Assembly (NCBI GenBank): GCA_964461295.1
Contig: CAYWTX010000300.1
Coordinates: forward strand, 1-9,181
Reading direction: 5' to 3'
DNA length: 9,181 nt
From: CAYWTX01 sp964461295
Lineage (GTDB): Bacteria; Planctomycetota; Phycisphaerae; SM23-33
The notes beneath the pieces are model-generated. The model made no database searches. It was given only the letters and a program-made list of their open reading frames with translations, and was not told the origin of the DNA. The position numbers and the translations under genes were made by a program. Of this stretch, positions 1-6,933 are shown piece after piece. Positions within the stretch are counted from its first letter, which is position 1, and each line of letters opens with the position of its first letter.

Positions 1-99
1 ATGCGTTCCTCAAACCACGCAGTCGACTACACAAAGTTAGGATCTACTCCCTTGCGGCCTAACCCAGAATTCGTGGCTACTATTCGCGCACGGTCATTT

Positions 100-173
100 A
101 GTTTATGTCTCGCTTTTCTTCCTTAGGGGAAACTAGAGGGAAACTAGGAACGCGCCCCAGTTTATGTCTCGCT
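100..173 (+). repeat. 15-bp direct repeat pair
   Basis: AGTTTATGTCTCGCT occurs exactly at 100-114 and again at 159-173, 59 bp apart. Both copies are followed by a pyrimidine run rich in TTCTTC. Between them lies a short tandem repeat. The two copies may be remnants of a larger duplicated unit. Confidence 0.8.
127..147 (+). repeat. 11-bp-period tandem repeat
   Basis: GGGAAACTAG is present at 127-136 and again at 138-147, giving two tandem units of 11 bp. It sits between the two copies of the 15-bp direct repeat, so the whole block from about 100 to 180 has a nested repeat structure. Confidence 0.75.
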
Positions 174-196
174 CTTCTTCTTCCTTGGCCGGCCTT

Positions 197-209
197 CGGG
201 CAATGCCCG
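197..209. repeat. Short GC hairpin
   Basis: CGGGC-AAT-GCCCG forms a perfect 5-bp stem with a 3-nt loop. There is no T-tract, so it is not a convincing intrinsic terminator. Confidence 0.5.
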
Positions 210-589
210 CAACCGCCGGCCCAGCAGGCGCTCCAGCTTCGACACGAATCCATCACTACCCAGCGGCCGGCCCGTCATCGTTCGCCCGCGGATCGCCTTC
301 ACTCGCTCGGCGGGTTGTTCGAGGCCGAGCCACGCCGGCCAAGAGGGGAGAAGCAGCTTTTTCGTATGGTTTGCATGGCCACTTTCCCGCTCTCTTGTCA
401 CCGGTCTCGCCCTGTTTCCTCGGCCGGGCGCGGGGGCGCGGAGACGACTCCGCCCCGCCGTAGCGGAGCCTGGTGGAAGAGCCGCCAGCCCTTGCCGTCC
501 CCGGCATGGTTGCATCATTCAGGAACCGGCAGGCAGTGTCCAGGGAAAAACGAGGGGCGGGAAACGGCGACAGGCGACTTCGCCGGGGT

Positions 590-765
590 CCTTGGATCGG
601 CGCGCGGCCGGCGCTGTGGCCGGTGGTCGGGAGCTGGTAGCGGGTAGCCGGGAGAGGGGAAACAGCCGACGACGAGGATGAACAGGACCGGGAGCCAGGA
701 ACCGGTAACCGGTGGCCGGGAGCCGGGAGGAGGCAGGCCGGTGGCCGGTGGCGGGTAGCCGAAGC
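590..765. repeat. Degenerate CCGG/GGGAGCC low-complexity block
   Basis: The block is built from repeated variants of GGTAGCCGGGAG, ACCGGTAACCGGT and GGTGGCCGG with no fixed register. On the minus strand all frames read as Pro/Gly/Arg strings such as PATG and LPPPG, which are typical spurious translations of this kind of repeat. It looks like slippage-prone intergenic DNA rather than a gene. Confidence 0.65.
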
Positions 766-796
766 TGTTTCCCTCCCGTTCGTCCTCGTCGTCGGC
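665..796. repeat. 19-bp imperfect inverted repeat enclosing the low-complexity block
   Basis: The left arm at 665-683 begins GCCGACGACGAGGA and the right arm at 778-796 is its reverse complement over 19 bases with one mismatch, which would be a G-U pair in RNA. The arms enclose about 94 bp of CCGG-rich repeat. A second shared word, GGGAAACAGC, lies beside each arm (656-665 on plus; 763-772 on minus) but on opposite sides of it, so this is not one simple palindrome. Confidence 0.65.
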
Positions 797-1103
797 GGCG
801 GCGGCGGCTTCCCGGTTCCTCGACACTCGCCATTTGACACTCGTCACTCCTACCCCCATTGCGCATTTCTGGACCGGTGAAATGGCCGGTAACCGACGCG
901 CCAAATCGACGAACGAGACCTCGGGGGTGTCCTGGCCCTTCCGGACGTGCAAGTTGATTCTCGTGCCCGGTTACCGGCGATTTCGGCGGTCAAGGCGTTT
1001 CATGTGAATCTGGGCAATCTGGGTAGACTGCGCATTGACCGGGAAACAGACGACGACCCGGCTTCGCCGAAGGCTACGCCGGGCAAGCGAGGACGAACGG
1101 GAG
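773..1103. repeat. Dispersed 16-bp purine-rich repeat (two inverted copies)
   Basis: CGAGGACGAACGGGAG occurs at 1088-1103 on the plus strand and at 773-788 on the minus strand. Both are followed by a purine run ending in AACAGC. A third, degraded version of the word lies at about 668-690 on the plus strand. The span given covers both exact copies; the bases between them are not part of the repeat. Confidence 0.6.
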
Positions 1104-1152
1104 AGGGAGAGGAACAGCGGGATGGCGGTCTGCAAATCTGCGCAATCTGCGG
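1007..1152 (+). repeat. Paired 9-bp tandem words AATCTGSGC
   Basis: Two tandem units of AATCTGGGC/T lie at 1007-1024, and two units of AATCTGCGC/G lie at 1135-1152. The same nonamer family is thus present twice, about 128 bp apart. The bases between the two sites are not part of the repeat. Confidence 0.6.
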
Positions 1153-1233
1153 ATGCCCCTGCTGCCGGCCCGCCGGGCCTTCCGATTGCCGCACCGTGCC
1201 GGGGGCCTTCGCCGCTTGGCGTGGCCGCGTAAT

Positions 1234-1253
1234 CCCCGCCCTGACGGGCGGGG
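1234..1253. repeat. Perfect 8-bp GC palindrome, REP-like
   Basis: CCCCGCCC-TGAC-GGGCGGGG forms a perfect 8-bp stem with a 4-nt loop. It is followed within about 20 bp by a second hairpin, GGCCC-TCC-GGGCC. No T-run follows on either strand, so it resembles a repetitive extragenic palindrome more than an intrinsic terminator. It is about 230 bp from the nearest gene end. Confidence 0.6.
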
Positions 1254-1381
1254 CTACCCGCTGTCGGCCCTCCGGGCCTCGGCGGTGAAAAGATGGAGAT
1301 GTTTTACCCTTATCGGCGCGAAAACGTCGTCGTCCAAAACGTGTGCTATAGTTCGCCTTCGCGCCAAATGCGGTTGTGGTG

Positions 1382-1395
1382 AAATGCCAGCATTT
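1382..1395. repeat. 14-bp palindrome near the end of the BatA-like gene
   Basis: AAATGC-CA-GCATTT is a perfect palindrome about 92 bp beyond the stop codon of the gene on the minus strand. There is no clear T-tract, so a terminator role is only weakly suggested. Confidence 0.35.
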
Positions 1396-1451
1396 GCCGG
1401 CACAATCGACGAGATGCGCGAAGGTCACATCGTCGTCCTGAATTCGTTCCC

Positions 1452-1474
1452 ATCCCCTTCATCCCCTTCATCCC
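1452..1474. repeat. 9-bp tandem repeat ATCCCCTTC
   Basis: Two full copies of ATCCCCTTC and a partial third lie just downstream of the BatA-like gene's stop codon. On the coding strand this reads GAAGGGGAT in tandem. The 9-bp period matches the other micro-repeats in this spacer. Confidence 0.7.
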
Positions 1475-1486
1475 TGCTGCGCTCTT

Positions 1487-3610
1487 TCACGGCGTCGGCC
1501 CCTGGGCCGACGTCTCGCGGCGGTAGAAGCGGTTGGCGAAGTACGACTCGCCGATCATCAGCGCCAGCATCGCCAGCAGCAGCGGGACGGCGATGTCCAG
1601 CGGCTGCGACACCAGCCGGCAGTGCTCGGCCAGGTCGTCGGGGCTCTTGGCGATCACCAGGCGGTCGGCCGGGAAATCCGTCTTGAGCTGTGCCACGTCC
1701 ACGGGCGACAGGTCGCTCTCGGCGAAGTCGGCGTTGACGCTGAAGCCGCGTTCGACCGCCCGCGCGGCCTCGACGAATCGCACCGTCCAGGGGCCGAGCT
1801 GGTCGGCCGTGAGACTCACGACGTGCTGGTTGCGCGTGATGGGCACGGGCTGGTCGCTCTTGGCGCCGGCGCGGCGGACGGTCGTGGTCGCGCCGGTCAT
1901 CCCGCTGGGCACCGACACGCTCACCGACTGTCCCCATTGGTAGGCCGTCTGCTCGGCGGCGCCGACGGCCAGCAACCGGGCCGTGCGCTGGGCCAGCACG
2001 ACAAACTGGGGCAGCGACGCGAGGTTGGAATAGCCGCGCGCCGGCGAGAAGTTCCACAGCAGCGCGCTGCCCAGGCCGCAGCGGCGCGTGACGATGGCCT
2101 CCTTGTCGTCGGCGTACCTCAGCACCGTGCGGGCATCGCCGGCCAGCGTGGTCAGCTTCAGCCGGCGCTCGACGAGCACGTCCGACAGCGGCGGGTTGCC
2201 GGCGTCGGCGAAGGGCGCGAGCATCGGCTCGCCGGCCTTGTCCGCCCGCCACGCCATGGGCGAGGGCAGCGTTTCCAGTGAGCCCGCCGCGGCCGGAAGA
2301 ATCCGCTGGGCCGGCGGGCTGTTGTACGACGAGGGCGACACGAGCGAGCCGACGACGACCCAGAGGTGCCCGCCGGCGGTGACGAACCGCTCCAGGACGG
2401 CCCACTGCTTTCCGGTCAGGGCGGCCACGTCCGCCAGCAGCACGATGCGAGCCCCGGCCAGGTCGCCCTCGGCGAGGTGGTCGGCCGTGATCGTGCGCCG
2501 GCGAATCCAGGCGACGTCGCTGCCGCCGGCCCCGGCCGGGGCGATGGCGTGACCCATGAGGAAGCTGGTTTCGTCGCCGCGCCCGACGGTGGCGGGATCG
2601 CGGACGATGAGCACCTCGGCCGGCTCGCCGACGTGTACGGTGAAGTAGCGGGCGTTGTCCAGTTCCAGCGGGTCTTTCTGGGCGATGGCAATTCGCCCGT
2701 GAACCACGCCGGCCTCCCTGGGCGAGAATTCCAGCGAGAGCGTCGCCGTCGAATCGGGCGCCAGCGACACCGGCTTGCTGTCGACGACGCGGCCGCCCAC
2801 TTCCAGCCGCAGGTCCAGTTCGCCGCCGACCTGCCCGCTCTTGAGCACCGTCTCGACGGCGAGCTTCGCGCCGGCGGGGACGGAGGAGTTCTCGAGCTTC
2901 AATTCGCCCAGTGCGACGTTGGCGTTTTCGCCCGCGCCGCAGTCGAGGACCACATATCGCACGTCCTCGGCGCCGGCGGGCTTCAGGTCGCGCCACGCGC
3001 GGGCGGTCATGTCGGTGACGACGAAGACTTCCTTTCGCGGCATGTCTTCGATCTCGGCCAGGGCGCCAACGGCGCGGGCGATGGCGGGACCGAGTGGCCG
3101 CGAGCCGCAGCTCTGCTCGACGCCCGCCAACTGCCTGGCCTGCGAGCTGGCGTCGGAGAGGAACGACAGCCTGGCGGGCGCGCCGTCGGTGGGCAGCACG
3201 GCCACGCGCGAACCGGGCGGCAGGTCCTCGATCAGTTGCTGGGCGAGCCGTTTGCCGCGGGCCAGCAGCGGCTGTCCGCGATGCACGTAGTCCATCGAGC
3301 CGCTGTTGTCGACGACGACGACGGCCGCGGCTGGAACGGACCGGTCGGCGACCGACAGCCAGCCGGGGATGAACGCGCGGGCCATCACCATGGCGAGCAG
3401 GACAATGACGCCCATCCGCATGAGCAGCAGGAGCAGGTGCTTGAGGCGGAGCTTGGAGAGGTTGGCCTGGCGGGTCTGACGGACGAACCGCATGGCGGGG
3501 AACAGGACGCGGCGCGGCTTGGTGCGCAGGATGAGGTGGATGATGACGGGGGCCGCCGCCGCGGCGGCGGCGAAGGTGAGGGCCGGAAGGACGAACGAGA
3601 GGGCCAGCAT
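1487..3610 (-). CDS. BatA-type von Willebrand A membrane protein
   Basis: This 707-residue protein is probably anchored in the inner membrane. The N-terminus matches the BatA (aerotolerance regulator N-terminal) pattern: a hydrophobic segment at about 5-28, then the basic stretch RTKPRRVLFPAMRFVR, a Leu/Lys-rich linker and a second hydrophobic segment at about 58-80. A von Willebrand A domain follows from about residue 96, with the metal-binding motif DNSGSM at 101-106 (Asp101, Ser103, Ser105 intact). The domain continues to about residue 225, including FVVTDMT near 196-202. The middle is predicted beta-rich. A probable third membrane segment lies at 672-688, before a short basic tail. The ATG start is supported by GAGGTG just upstream, a good anti-Shine-Dalgarno match. 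Related proteins are usually encoded with a MoxR ATPase and a DUF58 protein, neither of which adjoins it here. Its precise role is unknown; family members are linked to envelope and stress functions. Confidence 0.9.
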   Translation of the reverse strand: MLALSFVLPALTFAAAAAAAPVIIHLILRTKPRRVLFPAMRFVRQTRQANLSKLRLKHLLLLLMRMGVIVLLAMVMARAFIPGWLSVADRSVPAAAVVVVDNSGSMDYVHRGQPLLARGKRLAQQLIEDLPPGSRVAVLPTDGAPARLSFLSDASSQARQLAGVEQSCGSRPLGPAIARAVGALAEIEDMPRKEVFVVTDMTARAWRDLKPAGAEDVRYVVLDCGAGENANVALGELKLENSSVPAGAKLAVETVLKSGQVGGELDLRLEVGGRVVDSKPVSLAPDSTATLSLEFSPREAGVVHGRIAIAQKDPLELDNARYFTVHVGEPAEVLIVRDPATVGRGDETSFLMGHAIAPAGAGGSDVAWIRRRTITADHLAEGDLAGARIVLLADVAALTGKQWAVLERFVTAGGHLWVVVGSLVSPSSYNSPPAQRILPAAAGSLETLPSPMAWRADKAGEPMLAPFADAGNPPLSDVLVERRLKLTTLAGDARTVLRYADDKEAIVTRRCGLGSALLWNFSPARGYSNLASLPQFVVLAQRTARLLAVGAAEQTAYQWGQSVSVSVPSGMTGATTTVRRAGAKSDQPVPITRNQHVVSLTADQLGPWTVRFVEAARAVERGFSVNADFAESDLSPVDVAQLKTDFPADRLVIAKSPDDLAEHCRLVSQPLDIAVPLLLAMLALMIGESYFANRFYRRETSAQGPTP

Positions 3611-3659
3611 TCACACCTCGGCGGCGTCGGCGGCGGAAACGACCGCGGCGCCTGCGGGC

Positions 3660-3689
3660 ATGATACCCCAACGGCGGGGGCGCGACCAA
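3660..3689 (-). promoter_or_regulatory. Candidate promoter for the BatA-like gene
   Basis: On the minus strand TTGGTC (3684-3689) and TATCAT (3660-3665) are separated by 18 bp, about 50 bp ahead of the ATG. The -10 element is a fair match to TATAAT and the -35 is weak. It lies between the helicase stop and this gene, so the two could be transcribed separately. Confidence 0.35.
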
Positions 3690-3735
3690 TGGGAGCGGCG
3701 CAGTCGCCGGCCGGCAATCGGCGGGCGAGGGCCGC

Positions 3736-4974
3736 TCATCGTCTGCGTTTCGAGGGCGTGCGGGTGTGGCCCATGCGACGGGGCGGGGGCTGGCCCGGCA
3801 CGGCCGCGGGCGTGACGGGCTTGTGGCGGGCCAGACGAGGCACGTGGGAGAGGAACGGGTGCTCCGCCATGGTGGGGATCTCGTGGCCGAGCAGGCCCTC
3901 GATTTCGCGAAGCTGGGCGCGTTCGCCCAGCCCGCAGAACGAGAACGCACAGCCCCTCTGTCCCGCGCGGCCGGTGCGGCCGATGCGATGCACGTAGGTC
4001 TCGGCGTCCTGGGGCATGTCGAAGTTGACGACGTGGGAGATGTCCTCGACATCCAGTCCGCGTGAGGCGATGTCGCTGGCGACGAGCACGCGGAGGCGGC
4101 CCTCCTTGAAGGCGGCCAGCACGCGTTGGCGGATGTTCTGCGGGCGATCGGAGTGGATGGCCTCGGCGTCGATCTTCATGGACTGGAGGTGCAGCAGGAC
4201 GCGGTCGGCGCCCTTTCTCGTGCGCGTGAAGACCAGCGCCCGCGACACGTCGGGGCTGTCCAACAGGTGGTGCAGCAGCGCCTGTTTGTGGTGCGGCTCG
4301 ACGAGGTAGACGAGCTGGTCGACGGTGTCGGGCTCGGGGGCCTCGGGGGCGATGCGGATTTCCACCGGGTCGCTCAGGATGGACTGGGCCAGGTGCATGA
4401 TGCTCTGCGGCATGGTGGCCGAGAACAGCATCGTCTGGCGCTGCCTGGGCACGGCGGCGACGATGCGGCGGATGTCCATGATGAAGCCCATGTCGAACAT
4501 GCGGTCGGCTTCGTCCAGCACGAGCACCTCGACAGCGTCGAGGTGCACGATGTCCTGGCCCATGAGGTCCAGCAGGCGCCCGGGCGTGGCGACGAGGATG
4601 TCCACGCCGCGGCGGATCCTGGCGACCTGTGGGGCCTGGCGCACGCCGCCGTGGACGACGACGTTGCGCAGGCCGGTGTGCCGGCCGTAGGCGTCGAAGC
4701 TCTCGCCGTTCTGCTGGGCAAGCTCGCGCGTGGGCGTGACGATCAGCGCCCGGATGCGGCGGCGGGCGGCGCCGGCGCCGGCGTACAGCCGCTGAAGGAT
4801 CGGCAGGGCGAACGCGGCCGTCTTACCCGTGCCCGTCTGCGCGCAACCGAGCAGGTCGCGTCCGTCGATGAGGTGCCTGACGGCCTCTTCCTGGATGGGG
4901 GTGGGGTGGATGTAGCCTTCCTCGCGGATGGCCAGCAAGAGCGGCTCGATCAGTCCAAGTCTCTCAAAACTCAA
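3736..4974 (-). CDS. DEAD-box RNA helicase, RhlE-like
   Basis: This ATP-dependent RNA helicase probably acts in ribosome assembly or RNA turnover in the cytoplasm. With the TTG start used here it has 412 residues and begins SFERLGL, as RhlE relatives do. The core motifs are in order: Q motif PTPIQ at 24-28, motif I AQTGTGKT at 45-52, Ia PTRELAQ at 81-87, Ib TPGR at 130-133, II DEAD at 154-157, III SAT at 185-187, IV LVFTRT near 247, V ASDIASRGLD at 299-308 and VI HRIGRTGRAG at 329-338. A short Pro/Arg/Lys-rich basic tail, ending SKRRR, may bind RNA. A longer frame opens at an ATG at 5148, but its extra 58 residues look unlike any helicase and would cover a good promoter-like sequence. The TTG is preceded by GGAAAG about 9 bases upstream. 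One unusual residue is IHSDRPQ at 273-279, where relatives usually have Gly in place of Ser. RhlE is the closest subgroup by eye; the exact subgroup is uncertain. Confidence 0.93.
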   Translation of the reverse strand: MSFERLGLIEPLLLAIREEGYIHPTPIQEEAVRHLIDGRDLLGCAQTGTGKTAAFALPILQRLYAGAGAARRRIRALIVTPTRELAQQNGESFDAYGRHTGLRNVVVHGGVRQAPQVARIRRGVDILVATPGRLLDLMGQDIVHLDAVEVLVLDEADRMFDMGFIMDIRRIVAAVPRQRQTMLFSATMPQSIMHLAQSILSDPVEIRIAPEAPEPDTVDQLVYLVEPHHKQALLHHLLDSPDVSRALVFTRTRKGADRVLLHLQSMKIDAEAIHSDRPQNIRQRVLAAFKEGRLRVLVASDIASRGLDVEDISHVVNFDMPQDAETYVHRIGRTGRAGQRGCAFSFCGLGERAQLREIEGLLGHEIPTMAEHPFLSHVPRLARHKPVTPAAVPGQPPPRRMGHTRTPSKRRR

Positions 4975-5201
4975 CTCGAGGTGCTTTCCGTAAGATGTAG
5001 TTCCCGGCGGACCCGATGCCCGGCCAGCAAGACAAGTATACGCGGACCCGGGGATGCACACAAGTCGTCCGCCCGGGAAGAATCTGGCGGAACGTGGACC
5101 CGCCAGGGGCGGGAAGGGTTCAATGGTGGAGAGCACAGACAGCGCCAAGAAGCGAGCTCGGCTCGGCGTTCGCGGCGCCGGGAACGAGGGAAGGGAAGAA
5201 C
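4975..5201. other. Divergent intergenic region
   Basis: This 227-bp spacer separates the helicase start (minus) from the secreted-protein start (plus). It holds the helicase promoter candidate. I find no clear -35/-10 pair for the plus-strand gene. Confidence 0.6.
5035..5063 (-). promoter_or_regulatory. Candidate sigma-70-like promoter for the helicase
   Basis: On the minus strand TTGTGT (5058-5063) and TATACT (5035-5040) are separated by 17 bp. TATACT matches the -10 consensus at five of six bases; the -35 shares TTG. Transcription would begin near 5028, leaving a leader of about 54 nt before the TTG start. This supports the shorter helicase, because the upstream ATG at 5148 would lie ahead of the promoter. 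Confidence 0.5.
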
Positions 5202-6818
5202 ATGAAGCGATTCACGTGGATGGTTGCGGCGATGACGGCGGGGTTTCTCGTGGCGGCGATGGCGGTGAATGAACGCGCCCGGGGCAACGGCGGGCCGTTC
5301 GTCGTGAAGTATCCCAACGGCGACCCGGCCGCCAAGGGCGTGCTGGCGCGGCTGGACCCGGCCCTGCGCCCGCAGCGCGAATCGACGCTCCGCGTCGTGC
5401 GCGAGGACCTGTCGGTCGCATTCGGCGGGCGCACGCTCACGGTTCCGCAGGGCACGATGCCGCCGCAGGCCCGCGTGGCCGCGACGTACACCATCGAGAA
5501 CCCCACCGACAAGGACATCGCGGTGGACTTCGGCTTCCCCATTCTGCGCGGCATTTACTTGCAGCCGTTCTCGATGGTGCCCATGCCGGACGTGACGGTC
5601 TCGGTGGACGGCAACCAGTTCAGCCCGCACATCATCAGCAACTCGGCCATCTACGGCATCATCCGCCAGCAGGCTCGCAAGGTCATCACGGTGGGCATCC
5701 TCACCGACCCCGAACTCAACCGCCTGGTGCGCGCCGTGCCGATCGTCGCGAACCTGCCGCCGCCGGCGGGCACGGCCAACGACGCGCCCGCGCCTCAGCC
5801 GGCAAAGTCCTCCGCGGCGCCGACGACCAAGCCGGCCGGCGACGTGAGGGCCGCCCAGGAGGCGCTGGTGAAGTACCTCGCCGGCAAGAAGGGCTGGACC
5901 CGGCGCGAGGCCACGCTGCTGGCCGAGTATGCGCAGATGGACCTGGGCCGGCCGGTGAGCTACCCGCTGGACCGCAGCCCGCACGCGTGGGCGTACGGCT
6001 TCAACGGCGATCAGAAACTCGACAAGGAAGTGTACGAGACGATCGAGAAGCAGGCCGGACCCATCGAGCACAAGGCATGGGCGTGGGGCCCGCAGGGCGA
6101 CGCCACGCTCCGCGAACTGGTGTACGCCAACCTCGGGCCTCTGACGGCCATCGGCGAGCAGAAGGCCACGCAGTTCCTGGCCCAGTTGGCGTTGAAGTTC
6201 GACAAGGAAGCCGCGACCGCGTACGAGGACCTGTTCAAGGCCTGGGGCGGCGAGGTCCGCGAGCGGGCGATCGACATGAGCAGCGGCACGATTCGCCCGC
6301 GCGAGATGGCCGTGGACAAGGACACGATGAAGAACTACGGGCACCTGGTGGGGGCCGACCCGACGATCTACGCCCGCGTGGAGTACCTCGACGAGAACGC
6401 CCGGCTCAAGCCCGAGCAGAAGGACTCCTGCCGCCGCGTGCTGAAGAACCTCGACGTGATCTTCACCTTCGCGCCGATGAACCTGCTGCACTACCAGGCG
6501 AAGTTCCCAGCCCACAAGACCGTGAAGCTCACCGTGTCCTACAGCCAGTACGCGTTCATCGACACCAAGTCGCCGGCGAGCTACCAACTCGCCTACGTGC
6601 TGCATCCGGCCAGCCTGTGGGACAGCTTCGGGCCCATCCACCTGGACGTCAAGGCGCCCGCGGGCGTGAAGGTCGTCGCCTCGTCGCCTCTGACCGCCGG
6701 CGAGGGCGGCTACACGGCCGTGCTGAAGGACAAGACCGGCGAGTTGTTCGTTGCCATCGACAAGGCGGAGTGGGATGACGTGGCGCGCCCGGTGGAGACG
6801 GCCGCGGCGAGGAAGTAG
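5202..6818 (+). CDS. Secreted protein of unknown function, DUF4424-like layout
   Basis: This 538-residue protein carries a likely Sec signal peptide: KR at 2-3, a hydrophobic stretch at about 6-21, and an AMA site before Val22. It is therefore probably periplasmic or outside the cell. Residues 61-185 look beta-rich and contain EDLSV (68-72), then VAATYTIENPTDKDIAVDF ending at 110, a phrase resembling the start of DUF4424 proteins. A Pro/Ala/Thr-rich linker spans about 187-213. A mainly helical middle follows, with one Cys at 410. A second beta-rich part at about 415-525 includes YQLAYVLHPASLWDSFGPI (461-479), again like the DUF4424 C-terminal part. The ATG was chosen for the signal peptide and the purine-rich AAGGGAAG just upstream; an in-frame ATG at 5016 would add 62 residues with no family look. 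It is divergent from the helicase and has no partner gene beside it. The DUF4424 link is from memory of the family pattern and needs a profile search. Confidence 0.85.
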   Translation: MKRFTWMVAAMTAGFLVAAMAVNERARGNGGPFVVKYPNGDPAAKGVLARLDPALRPQRESTLRVVREDLSVAFGGRTLTVPQGTMPPQARVAATYTIENPTDKDIAVDFGFPILRGIYLQPFSMVPMPDVTVSVDGNQFSPHIISNSAIYGIIRQQARKVITVGILTDPELNRLVRAVPIVANLPPPAGTANDAPAPQPAKSSAAPTTKPAGDVRAAQEALVKYLAGKKGWTRREATLLAEYAQMDLGRPVSYPLDRSPHAWAYGFNGDQKLDKEVYETIEKQAGPIEHKAWAWGPQGDATLRELVYANLGPLTAIGEQKATQFLAQLALKFDKEAATAYEDLFKAWGGEVRERAIDMSSGTIRPREMAVDKDTMKNYGHLVGADPTIYARVEYLDENARLKPEQKDSCRRVLKNLDVIFTFAPMNLLHYQAKFPAHKTVKLTVSYSQYAFIDTKSPASYQLAYVLHPASLWDSFGPIHLDVKAPAGVKVVASSPLTAGEGGYTAVLKDKTGELFVAIDKAEWDDVARPVETAAARK

Positions 6819-6933
6819 CGAGCCTGGAACGGGGGGAGGCTGAACTGGAACGCGGCCGTTCTGTGGGGAAGCGCCCTGCGGTTGCGTACTGAATGACGAT
6901 TTGGGGAATTTGCGGGTTTCCTGTTGACAGCCC
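6819..6933. other. Spacer after the secreted-protein gene
   Basis: This stretch follows the stop codon of the secreted-protein gene. It contains GAACG-CGGC-CGTTC, a 5-bp hairpin at about 6848-6861 without a T-tract, so termination is not convincingly marked. The unresolved downstream boundary of the IS110 element probably lies at or beyond its right side. Confidence 0.4.

Larger units (their letters stand above)
1..1486. other. Gene-free repeat-rich intergenic region
   Basis: No reading frame here looks like a protein. The open frames translate to low-complexity Arg/Pro/Ser/Gly-rich strings without family resemblance, and open frames on both strands cover the same bases. The first 160 bases are less GC-rich than the rest. 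The stretch contains a 15-bp direct repeat, an 11-bp-period tandem repeat, a degenerate CCGG-rich block, a 19-bp inverted repeat, a dispersed purine-rich word, 9-bp-period micro-repeats and a perfect 8-bp hairpin, each listed separately. I see no tRNA, rRNA, CRISPR array or clear terminator. It lies downstream of the BatA-like gene and reads best as an expanded intergenic spacer. A decayed gene or unrecognised small RNA cannot be excluded. Confidence 0.6.

Noticed and set aside
105..952. Overlapping open frames on both strands of the left spacer
   Set aside because: They translate to low-complexity Arg/Pro/Ser/Gly strings from repeats, lack ribosome-binding sites of note, and compete for the same bases.
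1347..1352. TATAGT as a plus-strand -10 element
   Set aside because: There is no acceptable -35 element at the right distance and no gene downstream on that strand.
2366..3997. 543-codon plus-strand open frame
   Set aside because: It lies antisense to the BatA-like gene and the helicase end, is rich in Gly/Asp/His/Arg, and has no recognisable motif or ribosome-binding site.
1425..4052. Very long minus-strand open frame, 875 codons
   Set aside because: It overlaps the BatA-like gene and the helicase 3' end in another frame and translates to an Arg/Gly/Pro-rich string without domains. It is a by-product of GC-rich third positions.
4126..5205. 359-codon plus-strand open frame
   Set aside because: It is antisense to the helicase, whose motifs are complete and in order.
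6848..6861. GAACG/CGTTC hairpin as a terminator of the secreted-protein gene
   Set aside because: The stem is only 5 bp and no T-tract follows.
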